Shown piece after piece: positions 45,271 to 54,516 of a DNA stretch of 64,000 nucleotides. Source of the stretch: Mycolicibacterium neworleansense (GTDB lineage Bacteria > Actinomycetota > Actinomycetes > Mycobacteriales > Mycobacteriaceae); the NCBI RefSeq assembly GCF_001245615.1, contig NZ_CWKH01000003.1:1116001-1180000 (forward strand), in the 5' to 3' direction. The notes below the pieces were generated by a model. The model was not told the origin of the DNA, made no database searches, and saw only the letters and a list, made by a program, of their open reading frames with translations. The position numbers and the translations under genes were made by a program. Every line of letters begins with the position of its first letter. The stretch's first letter is position 1.

Positions 45271-46241
45271 TAGGCCTGGATCCCGAGCGCTTTGGCAAGC
45301 GCCGTCAATTGGTTCACCTGCCAAGCCTCGAACGAATCCGCTCCCGGCGCCACCGTTTCGGTGACATCGACAACCGGAATACCCGCACCCTCGGCAGCGG
45401 TCCGGATCTGCTTGGGCAGTGAGCCCTCGGTTTGGGTGTTGTAGATCAGCACGTCGACGCCGCGATCGGCGAGCAGGCGCAGGAACGCGTCCAGATCCGC
45501 CGGCGACGGGTCGGTCTCGTTGGACGAGGCGGCCTGATAGCCCGCCGGGGTGGCGTTGACCAGGCCGACGGCGGCGGCCATGTCGTCGAACACCGCTTCG
45601 GTGGCGGCGTAGCGCTTACCGGTGGCCTTGGTCTTGATGTCGGTGATCAGTTGCTGGTAGGGCTGCATCGAGGTGGTGAACTCGGCGCGGCGCTGCGCGA
45701 AGTAGTCGCGTGCGTCGGGAGCCAGCTGACCCAGCTCCTCGGTCACCGTGTCGGCGACGCCGGTCACCGCGGTGGGGTTGTACCAGGCGTGCGGGTTGTT
45801 GGAGTGGTCGTGGGCATGGCCGTCCCCCTCGCCGTGGTCATGATCGTGATCGTCATCGCCGGTCCCTATGGCCGAGACGACGACGGCGTTGGGCGCGGTG
45901 CTCTGAGCCAGCTTGGCTGCCCACTCGTCGTAGTGTCCGCCGTTGATCACCACCAGCTGCGCGCCCTGGAACTTGGCCGCGTCCGCGGGTGAGGGCTCGA
46001 AGTCGTGCGGATCGACCGACGAGCCGGCCAGCACCGTGGTCACCTTCGCGCAGTCACCGCCCAGTGCGGACACGATGTCGCCCCACTGGTCGACGCTGAC
46101 GACGACGTTGACCGGTGTGGTCACGCAGTTCCCGGCGGACTCGGCCGGTTGGGTCTCATCGGAGCCGCAGGCGGCGAGGGCGAATGGGGTGGCCAGCAGC
46201 AACGCGGTGGCTGCGGCGCGGAGATTCAGGGGCGGGAGCAC
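45270..46241 (-). CDS. znuA: Zinc-binding lipoprotein of ABC transporter (ZnuA/AztC)
   Basis: 323 aa cluster A-I metal-binding protein. A lipoprotein signal (LRAAATALLLATPFALAAC) ends in the lipobox Cys. A His/Asp-rich loop, DDDHDHDHGEGDGHAHDH, follows the first metal histidine region and is typical of zinc rather than manganese carriers. I chose GTG 46241 since it yields a standard signal peptide; the open frame continues to 46277 but would run through a Zur-like palindrome. First gene of the zinc importer operon, divergent from a CobW gene. Confidence 0.87.
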   Translation of the reverse strand: MLPPLNLRAAATALLLATPFALAACGSDETQPAESAGNCVTTPVNVVVSVDQWGDIVSALGGDCAKVTTVLAGSSVDPHDFEPSPADAAKFQGAQLVVINGGHYDEWAAKLAQSTAPNAVVVSAIGTGDDDHDHDHGEGDGHAHDHSNNPHAWYNPTAVTGVADTVTEELGQLAPDARDYFAQRRAEFTTSMQPYQQLITDIKTKATGKRYAATEAVFDDMAAAVGLVNATPAGYQAASSNETDPSPADLDAFLRLLADRGVDVLIYNTQTEGSLPKQIRTAAEGAGIPVVDVTETVAPGADSFEAWQVNQLTALAKALGIQA

Positions 46242-46245
46242 GGCG

Positions 46246-46268
46246 ATAACGATAACCGTTTGCATTAG
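46246..46268. promoter_or_regulatory. Weak Zur-like site, znuA side
   Basis: The core CGATAACCGTTTGCA lies directly upstream of the znuA GTG and agrees at 15 of 23 positions with the strong site 46 bases away at 46292. It may be a second, weaker Zur site for the znu operon. Confidence 0.4.
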
Positions 46269-46291
46269 CGGATGCACGCCCGGATGATGAT

Positions 46292-46314
46292 TTATTGAAA
46301 ATCATTTTCATTAA
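46292..46314. promoter_or_regulatory. Zur-like operator, cobW side
   Basis: A 23-bp palindrome with one mismatched pair; the core is TGAAAATCATTTTCA, a perfect 15-bp palindrome of the Fur/Zur type. It ends 8 bases before the CobW gene start and lies between it and the zinc importer operon. Confidence 0.75.
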
Positions 46315-46322
46315 GGAGTGCG

Positions 46323-47453
46323 ATGTCCGACCTGCTGCCCGTCACCGTCCTGTCCGGCTTCCTCGGAGCCGGCAAGACCACGCTTCTCAACCACATCCTG
46401 GCCAACCGCGACGGCAGACGCGTCGCGGTGATCGTCAACGACATGAGCGAGGTCAACATCGACGCCGCACTCATCGCCGGGCAGGGACACCTCGACCGAA
46501 CCGAGGAGAAACTGGTCGAGCTGACCAACGGCTGCATCTGCTGCACACTGCGCGAGGACCTGGTGGAGGCCGTGGGCGCACTGGCGCGACAGAACCGGTT
46601 CGACCACCTGGTCATCGAGTCGACCGGCATCTCCGAGCCCATGCCGGTCGCCGCGACGTTCGAGTGGGAGTTCGAGGACGGGTTCCAGCTCGGCCGGCTG
46701 GCGAAACTGGACACGCTGGTGACGGTGGTCGACGCGTCCACCTTCCTGAGCGAGGTCATTCGCGGTGAAGGCCTGGCCGACCGGGATCTGGCCGCCGGCC
46801 AGGGCGATGCCCGCAGCATCGCCGACCTGCTCACCGATCAGGTGGAGTTCGCCGACGTCATCCTGCTCAACAAGACCGACCTGGTGAGCCCGGCGACCCT
46901 CGACACCGTCCAAACACTGCTGCGCAGGCTCAATCCGACCGCCAAGCTGATCCGGACCGATCACGGCGTCGTCGATCTCGGAGAGGTGCTGGGCACCGGG
47001 TTGTTCGATCCGGAGGCCGCCGCCCAGACCCCGGGCTGGGACGAGGAGATCGCCGATGGGCACACACCCGAGACCGAGGAGTACGGCATCAGCTCGATGA
47101 CCTTCCGCTCCGACCGGCCGTTTCACCCCCAGCGCCTCGGCGATGCGCTCGGTCAGGTGACAAGGGTGTTGCGCAGCAAGGGATTCTGCTGGATCGCCAG
47201 CCGCCCGACGATCGCCGCCATCTGGTCACAGGCCGGCCCGAACCTGACGATCGAGCCGGCACAGTATTGGTCGGGCACCGAGATCACCCCGGGTCAGGAG
47301 ATCGTGTTCATCGGAATCAAGCTCGAACGGGACAAGATCCAGCGACTGCTCGAAGAGGCCGTGCTGACCGACGCCGAAATCGCCGAAGGCGAGCAGGCCT
47401 GGACGGGCTACCCCGATCCGCTACCTTCCTGGAACCTCACCCACGCGCACTGA
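46323..47453 (+). CDS. CobW/COG0523 GTP-dependent zinc metallochaperone (ZagA/YciC-like)
   Basis: 376 aa. Walker A is GFLGAGKTT (K18), the metal motif is C71-I-C73-C74, and the guanine-specificity motif is LNKTD. The C-terminal CobW domain starts near [12 protein letters not shown]. All parts of a working COG0523 GTPase are present. In zinc-starved bacteria such proteins load zinc into priority enzymes. The ATG is preceded by AAGGAG and a Zur-like palindrome, so induction by zinc depletion is expected. Confidence 0.87.
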   Translation: MSDLLPVTVLSGFLGAGKTTLLNHILANRDGRRVAVIVNDMSEVNIDAALIAGQGHLDRTEEKLVELTNGCICCTLREDLVEAVGALARQNRFDHLVIESTGISEPMPVAATFEWEFEDGFQLGRLAKLDTLVTVVDASTFLSEVIRGEGLADRDLAAGQGDARSIADLLTDQVEFADVILLNKTDLVSPATLDTVQTLLRRLNPTAKLIRTDHGVVDLGEVLGTGLFDPEAAAQTPGWDEEIADGHTPETEEYGISSMTFRSDRPFHPQRLGDALGQVTRVLRSKGFCWIASRPTIAAIWSQAGPNLTIEPAQYWSGTEITPGQEIVFIGIKLERDKIQRLLEEAVLTDAEIAEGEQAWTGYPDPLPSWNLTHAH

Positions 47454-48273
47454 GGGGCTTGCGGCCCCACACGGTGTACATCGTCGGTGCCTGATAGACG
47501 AACGCCGGGTCTTCCATGGCCCGGCGGGCATCGGCCAATTCGGATTCGCTGATCGCTGCGCCGGCGAGCATCATGTCGTCGAGTTGCGCGAAGCTCTGCA
47601 CGAGAAACCCCGATTTCACGCTTCCGCCCCGCTCCACGGTCGAGCCGACGTCGCTGTCCGTGGCCTCCAGCCCCAACCGGTCGATGTCGGCCGGTAGCCG
47701 CGCACCGTAGTGCAGGTCCATCACGTTCGCGCCGATCAGGAACTCGTGACGCGCACGCAGATAGGCGTGAAAGCCGGCCGTCGCCGGATGGTCGGGGGTG
47801 AGCGACTGCGCGGTGCCGTAGTCGGGCTCCTCGACCACCAGCCATCCTCCTGGCCGGAGGGCGGCCGCCATGCGGCGGAGCACCTCGAGCGGGTCGCGCA
47901 TGTGCACCATCAGTACCCGGCAATGCACGAGGTCGTATGCGGCAGATTCGATCTCGTCGCACGTGACATCGCAGCGCCGGACCTCGATTCCCAGCGCGGG
48001 CAGGTCGTCGAGGAATCTGGGATCCAGGTCGGCGGCGACGACGTGGCCGGTGGGGCCGACGCGCGCACCGAGCCAGCGCGCGATCGATCCCTCACCCGCA
48101 CCGGCTTCGAAACACCGCCAACCCGGGCCGACTCCGATGGTGCCGAACGTGCGGATGGTCCGCGGATCGCCGATCGATTCGAGCAAGCGCAGCCGCTCGC
48201 GCTCCTGCGCCAACTCGTAATCGGCCGCGAAGTACCGCCCGCCCTCATCGGAATCGGCCGCCATGATTGACAT
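47437..48273 (-). CDS. Class I SAM-dependent methyltransferase
   Basis: 278 aa with motif [20 protein letters not shown], motif [14 protein letters not shown] and [14 protein letters not shown] as post-II region, ending [13 protein letters not shown]. Substrate unknown. ATG 48273 is a choice among in-frame starts at 48300, 48273 and 48264; no strong ribosome-binding site decides. It lies between the CobW and AztD-like genes but on the other strand from CobW, with a 17-base convergent overlap. No metal link is evident. Confidence 0.75.
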   Translation of the reverse strand: MSIMAADSDEGGRYFAADYELAQERERLRLLESIGDPRTIRTFGTIGVGPGWRCFEAGAGEGSIARWLGARVGPTGHVVAADLDPRFLDDLPALGIEVRRCDVTCDEIESAAYDLVHCRVLMVHMRDPLEVLRRMAAALRPGGWLVVEEPDYGTAQSLTPDHPATAGFHAYLRARHEFLIGANVMDLHYGARLPADIDRLGLEATDSDVGSTVERGGSVKSGFLVQSFAQLDDMMLAGAAISESELADARRAMEDPAFVYQAPTMYTVWGRKPLSARG

Positions 48274-48303
48274 TCTCGATGCCCGACCGGGCCGGCTCAA
48301 GAA

Positions 48304-49464
48304 CTAGTGCTCGTGGCCCACCGTGCCGCTGAGCTCGTTCGGTGCCTGATCAAGCGTCACCGACGCGCCTTTCTCGCCGGATTCGACATCGACGGCGTGA
48401 ATCTGCCTGGTGGCCGGGTCGGCGACGAATACGTCATGGCCGCGGGCGAATACGCTCGGCCGGGGCTGCTGCCAGTCCTCGGGTTCGGTCCACGGCTCGA
48501 CTACCGCGATCGTCTTGACGGTGCGCCCAGATGCCGGATCGATGACATGGAGGTTGCCGTCGGTGCCCAGGATGAGGCCTTCGGCATGCGGGCCGCGGGC
48601 CAGCGACCGGAACGAGTAGCTGACCGACTGCGGCAACGACACCAGACGCAACTGGTCGGTCGCGGTGTCGACGAGGGCGAACCGGTTGGGCCGCTCCAGC
48701 TCGGCATCGGGATCGACCTTGTAGTCGCCCAGCGCCACCGGTGAATCCTGGTGTCCGCGAACCGTACCCACCCGGCCGTATTCGTCCGGGGCGGCGATCT
48801 TGGTGAACGCACCGTCGGCGAAGGTCAACACACCGTTCTCACAGCCGAATACGACGGTGGAGGTTTCCGCGACCGTTTCTCCGTGAATGCCGGGGCAGTC
48901 AGCGCTACGGGCGATCTCCCGGTCTGAGGCGTCGAACGCGACCGCACCGCTGCGCTCGTCGGAATTGCCTTCGCTGCGCACCCAGCTTCCGTCATCGAGA
49001 ACCACGGCGACGCCGTGATGCGGCTGCGGCGCCTTCATGCCTCTCATCCGCGGTACGGAGTCGGTCAGCTCGTGGGGATCGAGCACGGTGATCTCGCCGG
49101 ATCCGTCGGCGAACAGCACGGTGTGTTCACCATGGGCGACGACGTGCCCCGGCTCGTCGGCCATGAAAGTGGTGTCGGTCAGCTGCCCTGCCGATGCGTC
49201 GAGGAGCCGAAAACCCTGGTCGGTGGACACCAGCACATGTGCATCGTCACCGGCGGGGTTGACCCGCAGGAATCCCTCCAGCGGAACGTCGGCCTTGACC
49301 TGCAAGCTGTTGCCGTCCAACACATACAACCCACCGTCATAGGTGACCACCAGCGGATCGGGTATCGGCTCCCGCGCCGCCGGCTGGGTTTCTCCACCTC
49401 CACAACCGGTCAGCGCCGCCGCGAGCGCACCGACCAGCATGACGACCTTCGTGGAATTCGGCAT
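48304..49464 (-). CDS. AztD-like zinc chaperone lipoprotein (beta-propeller)
   Basis: 386 aa lipoprotein: signal VVMLVGALAAALTGC with lipobox, then a series of short beta-blade repeats (YDGGLYVLDGNSLQV, TDQGFRLLDASAGQL, TDGNLHVIDPASGRT). A KAPQPHHGVAVVLDDG segment and a C-terminal GHEH could bind metal. This plan fits AztD, a periplasmic zinc chaperone that passes zinc to the AztC binding protein. AAGGAGAACGA precedes the ATG. It follows a related gene by 24 bases in an operon behind a Zur-like site. Confidence 0.65.
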   Translation of the reverse strand: MPNSTKVVMLVGALAAALTGCGGGETQPAAREPIPDPLVVTYDGGLYVLDGNSLQVKADVPLEGFLRVNPAGDDAHVLVSTDQGFRLLDASAGQLTDTTFMADEPGHVVAHGEHTVLFADGSGEITVLDPHELTDSVPRMRGMKAPQPHHGVAVVLDDGSWVRSEGNSDERSGAVAFDASDREIARSADCPGIHGETVAETSTVVFGCENGVLTFADGAFTKIAAPDEYGRVGTVRGHQDSPVALGDYKVDPDAELERPNRFALVDTATDQLRLVSLPQSVSYSFRSLARGPHAEGLILGTDGNLHVIDPASGRTVKTIAVVEPWTEPEDWQQPRPSVFARGHDVFVADPATRQIHAVDVESGEKGASVTLDQAPNELSGTVGHEH

Positions 49465-49488
49465 TCGTTCTCCTTGCTTGTTGTGGAA

Positions 49489-50601
49489 TCACCAGCCCGC
49501 GGCTGCCAGAAAATCCGGGACGACGTTCGTGCGGTGCGTGCGCACCACCCGTAAGCCGTTCGCATAGTCGATTTCGTGTACCGCCCTGGCCGCTGGGTCG
49601 TTGACGTAGGCGCGTCCGGCGCCGACCTCGATCACCGGCGTGCCGACCGGAGCGGCGAGCAGTTCGAGGCGGCCGACGCTCACGCCTGCCGCCATGTCGA
49701 GCGCGTGCAGCGCGCCGTCGCGGGTCACGGCCAGCACGGTGGTGGCGTCGGCGGTGTTCACCGCGACCACACCGGGAAGCCGCATCGACGTCCAGCGGCG
49801 GCCGTTGAGCAGCCATACCTCGTCCCCGGCCACCGCGGTCACGGAGTTTCCCGTCCGGCGGTAACCGAAGGGCCCCAACGGTATTGACGGCCGAGACACT
49901 CCGAACGGAATGCCGTCGGCCACCAGGGCCCCGCCGCGCCGGGAGATCCGCAGCGCGCCGTCGCGGCACCCGAGCACCACCGCCCGGCGCAATACCGCCG
50001 CGCCGGTAACCTCCGGGCAGTGCCCGAGGACCGTGGCCTGGCCGGCGCCGTGCCTGACCAGTCCCGGCCCGGTCACGGTCAGCACGTCATTGCCGAATGC
50101 GACCGCAGCCCTTGCATTGTCGGCCCCCGCCACGGCCGCCCCCGACACGTCTTCGCGCGGGAAGGCGTCCCGGTCCAGTGATTCGACGGAGCCGTCGCCG
50201 CGAAGCACGACGGTCGACGCACCGGCGCCGTGCACCGCGGCGACCCGGCCGTCGATGCGGCCCACGACTGCGGGCGACACCTCGTAGTAATGCGAGTGAT
50301 CACCGTGGTCATACGTCCACGCCCCGCCGTCGAGGATCGTCAGACCGGCCTCCTCGTGCAGGTAGGCATACCGGCCGTCGCCACTGACGGCATTGACGAG
50401 ACCGACCTGCCCCAGGCCGGTCTCGGCAGCGTCCGCGACATCGAGCACCGCGGCCGCACCCGTCTCACGCTCCACCAGCACCAGGCGCGTCACCGGCCGC
50501 TCGGCCTCACGAGGGGTCGCCGACCGCTCGGCATCGGGGGCCGCCGAGCACCCGGCCGACAGCACAGCCACCAGCGCTATCGCCCGGCCCCAGTTCAGCA
50601 C
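49489..50601 (-). CDS. AztD-like lipoprotein with His-rich DHGDHSH motif
   Basis: 370 aa. The lipoprotein signal ends in LSAGC, and the mature part is a beta-propeller-like repeat protein. Near residue 97 lies YDHGDHSHYYE, a likely zinc-binding loop. Cys pairs (GHCPEV, LGCRDG) are present further on. It is related in plan to the downstream AztD-like gene and probably hands metal to the znuA product. It is first in a two-gene operon with a Zur-like palindrome about 20 bases upstream of the start. Confidence 0.6.
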   Translation of the reverse strand: MLNWGRAIALVAVLSAGCSAAPDAERSATPREAERPVTRLVLVERETGAAAVLDVADAAETGLGQVGLVNAVSGDGRYAYLHEEAGLTILDGGAWTYDHGDHSHYYEVSPAVVGRIDGRVAAVHGAGASTVVLRGDGSVESLDRDAFPREDVSGAAVAGADNARAAVAFGNDVLTVTGPGLVRHGAGQATVLGHCPEVTGAAVLRRAVVLGCRDGALRISRRGGALVADGIPFGVSRPSIPLGPFGYRRTGNSVTAVAGDEVWLLNGRRWTSMRLPGVVAVNTADATTVLAVTRDGALHALDMAAGVSVGRLELLAAPVGTPVIEVGAGRAYVNDPAARAVHEIDYANGLRVVRTHRTNVVPDFLAAAGW

Positions 50602-50616
50602 CCCACACTCTTATCA

Positions 50617-50639
50617 TTAATGAAATTCATTTTCAATAA
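50617..50639. promoter_or_regulatory. Zur-like operator between AztD-like operon and bluB
   Basis: The core TGAAATTCATTTTCA (50621-50635) agrees with the 46292 site at 20 of 23 positions over the extended palindrome. It lies in the 81-base gap between the divergent AztD-like gene and bluB and could control both. Confidence 0.75.
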
Positions 50640-50682
50640 ACCGGGTGTCCGGCCGGCTCGACGGCCCGCCTAAGCTCCAAGC

Positions 50683-51342
50683 GTGTCCGAGCACGCCTTC
50701 AGCCCCGACGAGCGCAGCGCCGTCTACCGGGCCATCGCCGAACGCCGGGATATGCGCAGGTTCGTCCCCGGCAGCTCCGTGCCGCCCGAGGTGCTCGGTC
50801 GGCTGCTGCAGGCCGCCCACGCGGCGCCGAGCGTCGGCCTGATGCAGCCGTGGCGCTTCATCCGCATCACCGACAATGCGCTGCGCGGCAAGATCCACGC
50901 CCTCGTCGACGAGGAACGCATCCATACCGCCGACGCCCTCGGCGCCCGCGGCGACGAGTTCCTGGCACTGAAGGTGGAAGGCATCCTCGACTGCGCCGAG
51001 CTGTTCGTCGTCGCCCTCGGCGAGAACCGCGACCGGCACATCTTCGGCCGCCGGACCCTGCCCCAGATGGACCTGGCCTCGGTGTCCTGCGCGATCCAGA
51101 ACATGTGGCTGGCCGCACGGGCCGAAGGGCTCGGCATGGGCTGGGTGTCGATCTTCGAGCCGGCGCCACTGGGCGAGCTGATGGGCATGCCCGCCGACGC
51201 CGAGCCGGTGGCCATCCTGTGCCTGGGCCCGGTACCCGAGTTCCCGGACCGGCCGGTACTGGAGATCGAGCACTGGACAACCGGGCGCCCGCTGCCCGAA
51301 TTCGTGGCCGAGAACGGCTGGCCGACCGACGCATCGTCTTAG
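50683..51342 (+). CDS. bluB: 5,6-dimethylbenzimidazole synthase BluB
   Basis: 219 aa nitroreductase-fold protein. It has RRDMRRFVPGS at the FMN site and the BluB-type HAAPSVGLMQPWRFI and EGLGMGWVSIFEP segments. BluB breaks down FMNH2 with oxygen to make dimethylbenzimidazole, the lower ligand of cobalamin. GTG 50683 is the start. It leads a four-gene run (pxpA, permease, DUF1980) and is divergent from AztD-like genes across a Zur-like site. A cobalamin riboswitch and BtuFCD-like genes lie 3-7 kb on. Confidence 0.85.
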   Translation: MSEHAFSPDERSAVYRAIAERRDMRRFVPGSSVPPEVLGRLLQAAHAAPSVGLMQPWRFIRITDNALRGKIHALVDEERIHTADALGARGDEFLALKVEGILDCAELFVVALGENRDRHIFGRRTLPQMDLASVSCAIQNMWLAARAEGLGMGWVSIFEPAPLGELMGMPADAEPVAILCLGPVPEFPDRPVLEIEHWTTGRPLPEFVAENGWPTDASS

Positions 51343-51351
51343 GCTGAACGG

Positions 51352-52113
51352 GTGGCTGCCTCCGTCGATCTCAATGCCGACCTCGGGGAGAGCTTCGGCG
51401 CGTGGAAACTCGGCGACGACGAGGCCATGCTGGACCTGGTCACCAGCGCCAACGTGGCCTGCGGATTTCACGCCGGAGACCCGGCGCTGCTGCTGCGTAC
51501 CTGCCGCGAGGCCGCGGCCCGCGGGGTGCGCATCGGCGCCCAGGTGAGCTATCGCGACCTCGCCGGATTCGGTAGGCGCTTCATCGACGTGACGCCCGAA
51601 GACCTGACCGCCGACGTGATCTACCAGATCGGCGCGCTGCAGGGCATCGCCCGCGCCGCGGGGACGACGGTGACCTACGTGAAACCCCATGGTGCGCTGT
51701 ACAACACGATCGTCGGACACCGGGAGCAGGCGGCCGCGGTGGCCGCCGCGGTGGCCGCCGTGGACGTCGCCCTGCCGGTGCTCGGGCTGTCCGGCTCGGC
51801 GTTCTTCGAGGAAGCCGGAGTGCGCGGGCTGCGCACCGTGTCCGAAGCCTTCGCCGACCGCGCCTACCGGCCCGACGGCACCCTGGTGTCCCGACGCGAG
51901 CCCGGCGCCGTGCTGCACGACGCGGCCGAGATCGCCGAGCGGGTGGTGGGCATGGTCACCGCCGGACAGGTCACCGCCGCCGACGGCTCCGTCATCCCCG
52001 TGGCCGTGGAATCGGTTTGCGTACACGGTGATTCACCCGGAGCGGTACAGATCGCCACGGCAGTACGTGAGCGCCTGTCCGCCGAAGGGCTGATGCTGAG
52101 CGCATTCACCTGA
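51352..52113 (+). CDS. pxpA: LamB/YcsF family protein, 5-oxoprolinase subunit A
   Basis: 253 aa, with the family opening [20 protein letters not shown] and [18 protein letters not shown] and [11 protein letters not shown] motifs that carry the metal/active-site residues. PxpA normally acts with PxpB and PxpC to open 5-oxoproline using ATP; neither partner is in this window. It starts at GTG 51352, 9 bases after bluB. Its place among zinc and cobalamin genes is unexplained. Confidence 0.85.
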   Translation: MAASVDLNADLGESFGAWKLGDDEAMLDLVTSANVACGFHAGDPALLLRTCREAAARGVRIGAQVSYRDLAGFGRRFIDVTPEDLTADVIYQIGALQGIARAAGTTVTYVKPHGALYNTIVGHREQAAAVAAAVAAVDVALPVLGLSGSAFFEEAGVRGLRTVSEAFADRAYRPDGTLVSRREPGAVLHDAAEIAERVVGMVTAGQVTAADGSVIPVAVESVCVHGDSPGAVQIATAVRERLSAEGLMLSAFT

Positions 52114-52138
52114 CAGATTCGCCTGGCATGATGGCCGC

Positions 52139-53140
52139 GTGGTGGCAAACCCGGCGGTGATGCGGTGGCGGCCGAGTTCCATGCAGGTGCTCGTGGCCGG
52201 GATCATCGCGCTGGCCCTGGCCGGCACCACGCTGCAGACATTCGTCGAGGGCACTGCCGACGTGGCGACGGCGGCCACGGTGTTCTGCGGCGTGTTCGTC
52301 CAAGCCCTGCCGTTTCTGGCGCTCGGCGTGGTGATCAGCGGGCTGATCGCGGTTTTCGTCACGCCCGACCGGCTGGCCCGCTGGTTGCCCAGACGCACCG
52401 GTGCGGCGATCCTGGCCGCCGGCGTCGGCGGAGCGGCGTTGCCCGGCTGCGAATGCGGTTCAGTGCCGGTGGCGCGCAGGCTTTTCGGCGACGAAGCCCA
52501 CGGGAACACGGTCGGCGCGGCCGCGCTGACGTTCATGCTCGCGGCACCGGCCATCAACCCCGTCGTGCTGGTGGCCACCGCCGTCGCGTTCCCCGGCCAC
52601 CCGCAGATGGTTGCTGCCCGGTGTGCGGCATCACTGCTCACCGCGCTGATCATGGGCACGCTGTGGGCCAGGTTCGGCAGCCCGGAGTGGATCACCCGAC
52701 GCCTGCCCACCCCGCACGACGGTGACGGCTCCCGGTGGGAGATCTTCACCGAAGCGGCACGCCACGACTTCCTTTCGGCAGCCTCCTATCTGGTGGTCGG
52801 CGCCGCCGCAGCAGCCGCACTGCACGTGCTGGTTCCGGCGTGGGTGTACGAGCATCTCGCGGGACAGATCGTGCTGGGTGTGATCACCATGGCGGTGCTG
52901 GCGGTGGTGCTGGCGCTGTGCTCGGAAGCAGACGCCTTCGTCGCGGCCAGCCTGACCATGCTCCCGCTGCTGCCGCGCCTGGTGTTCCTGGTAGTCGGGC
53001 CGGCCGTGGACATCAAGCTGTTCGCCATGCAGGCCGGAATGTTCGGCCGCGCGTTCGCCGTCCGGTTCGCCCCCGCCACATTCGTGGTGGCCACCCTGGT
53101 GGCGACCGGCATCGGCCTGCTGATTCTGGGGCCGCGATGA
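52139..53140 (+). CDS. DUF318/UPF0718 family permease (YcgR-like)
   Basis: 333 aa, about 8 membrane helices in two blocks. The family motif GAALPGCECGSVPVARRL in the first block contains the conserved Cys pair, and SEADAFVAASL is in the second. Such proteins are linked to metal or oxyanion handling in several bacteria. Start GTG 52139. The stop overlaps the next gene (ATGA), and this pair corresponds to the YcgR-YcgQ pair of Bacillus. A Zur link through the operon is inferred. Confidence 0.8.
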   Translation: MVANPAVMRWRPSSMQVLVAGIIALALAGTTLQTFVEGTADVATAATVFCGVFVQALPFLALGVVISGLIAVFVTPDRLARWLPRRTGAAILAAGVGGAALPGCECGSVPVARRLFGDEAHGNTVGAAALTFMLAAPAINPVVLVATAVAFPGHPQMVAARCAASLLTALIMGTLWARFGSPEWITRRLPTPHDGDGSRWEIFTEAARHDFLSAASYLVVGAAAAAALHVLVPAWVYEHLAGQIVLGVITMAVLAVVLALCSEADAFVAASLTMLPLLPRLVFLVVGPAVDIKLFAMQAGMFGRAFAVRFAPATFVVATLVATGIGLLILGPR

Positions 53141-53853
53141 GCCGCGAGACCGAGAACGCCCTGCTGCTGCTCGTCGGGGTCAGCACCGCCATCATCACCA
53201 TCTCGGGCGCCTACACCCGCTACGTCAAGCCGGGGCTGCTGCCCTATCTGGCCGCGACCGCGGTGTTGCTCATCGCCCTGGCACTCGCCGCGATCGTGCG
53301 TGACATCCGGCACGGCAGGCGCGAGGACGACCCGCACGCAGGCCATGACCATCCGCACTCTCCCGGCGTCGCCTGGCTACTGCTCATCCCGATCGCGCTG
53401 CTGGCCTTCGTGGTACCCCCGGCCATCCGCCCGGACGCCGCCTCGGTGACCGAGGTGTCCACCGATGTGCTGCGCCGTCCGTTTCCACCCCTACCCGACG
53501 GCGCTGCCCCGGAAATCTCGCTGCCCGATGCGCTGATCCGCGTGGCACAGGACTCCGCGGGCACCCTCGACAATCGCAGGATCACCGTCACCGGGTTCAC
53601 CATGCGCGACGGTGACCGCACGGATCTGGCGCGGGTGGTGATCATCTGCTGCGCCGCGGACGCCCAGCTCGCCCGCATCCATCTGTCCGGGCCAGCGGCG
53701 GCTCAGGTGTCCGGCTATCCGGACGACACCTGGATCAAGGTGGAGGGCATGATCCCTGCCGGACAAAGCGATTCGAGCCGACGCGGAATCCCGACGATGA
53801 CGGCGCTGAGCGTGGCCCGCACCGATCCCCCGGCACGCCCGTACGCCTACTGA
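53137..53853 (+). CDS. TIGR03943/DUF1980 family protein (YcgQ-like)
   Basis: 238 aa. Two or three N-terminal membrane helices flank a His-rich loop DPHAGHDHPHS, followed by an extracytoplasmic domain with VTGFTMRDGDRTDLARVVIICCAADA and the late WIKVEGMI. The CC pair and His loop could bind metal. It overlaps the upstream permease as ATGA, the usual partner of this family. Together they may form a metal-ligand export or delivery unit. Stop codons of this and the convergent FhuF-like gene are adjacent. Confidence 0.78.
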   Translation: MSRETENALLLLVGVSTAIITISGAYTRYVKPGLLPYLAATAVLLIALALAAIVRDIRHGRREDDPHAGHDHPHSPGVAWLLLIPIALLAFVVPPAIRPDAASVTEVSTDVLRRPFPPLPDGAAPEISLPDALIRVAQDSAGTLDNRRITVTGFTMRDGDRTDLARVVIICCAADAQLARIHLSGPAAAQVSGYPDDTWIKVEGMIPAGQSDSSRRGIPTMTALSVARTDPPARPYAY

Positions 53854-54516
53854 CTACTGCCCCCGCGGCCTCGTGAGAGAACAGTCACCACAGTTCGACC
53901 CGCCCGGCACCCGGTAGTACAGACAACAGCTGCGCCGCCGGAACGTCAGGCCGGTCAGGTCGCCGGTGCCGGCCAGATCGCCGGTGCCCAACAGCGATTC
54001 GGTGACCGCGACGACGTCGTCGCGCAATTCCGGTCGCACCCGGGCCAGTTCGTGCGCCGCCGCCACCAGCGCTGCCGCGGCATTGCCGTAGAGCAGCCGC
54101 GGCGCGATCTTGACCCGCAGTCCGGCAGCCAGCGGCTCGAGGTGCTCGCTGACGACCCTTCGGTACAGCTGCGGTGGCAGTGCGCCGTCGACGGGTGCGC
54201 CCACGGGGACAGGCAATCGCAACTCGGTACTGCCGGCGTGGCGTTGCAGATCGGTGAGGTCGGGCAGCACACCGTATCGCAGCGCGCAGGCCAGCAGGGG
54301 CGACCACAACCGAGAGGCATGACTGAACTGGACCAGGGACGCACCGATACGCAGGTCGGTCGTGCCGCACCGCTGCGCGGTCGCGCTGACGAGGTCGGCG
54401 CAACCCCCGCCATAGCAGCGTTGCACCGGAACCCAGCCGGCCGGGTCCCCGCCGACTGTGATCGCGAAAAAGCCCCCGTACAAGGCGATTTCACTCAGCT
54501 GATCACCGATGTTCAC
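53854..54516 (-). CDS. FhuF-like (2Fe-2S) protein of the BtuFCD operon
   Basis: 220 aa. The C-terminus has RRSCCLYYRVPGGSNCGDCSL, a C-C-x10-C-x2-C cluster motif of the FhuF ferric-siderophore reductase family. The rest is a helical domain typical of these proteins. GTG 54516 overlaps the ATPase stop (GTGA). Because the operon carries a cobalamin riboswitch, the electron-transfer role may be corrinoid or cobalt reduction rather than siderophore iron release; this is inference. Confidence 0.75.
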   Translation of the reverse strand: MNIGDQLSEIALYGGFFAITVGGDPAGWVPVQRCYGGGCADLVSATAQRCGTTDLRIGASLVQFSHASRLWSPLLACALRYGVLPDLTDLQRHAGSTELRLPVPVGAPVDGALPPQLYRRVVSEHLEPLAAGLRVKIAPRLLYGNAAAALVAAAHELARVRPELRDDVVAVTESLLGTGDLAGTGDLTGLTFRRRSCCLYYRVPGGSNCGDCSLTRPRGQ

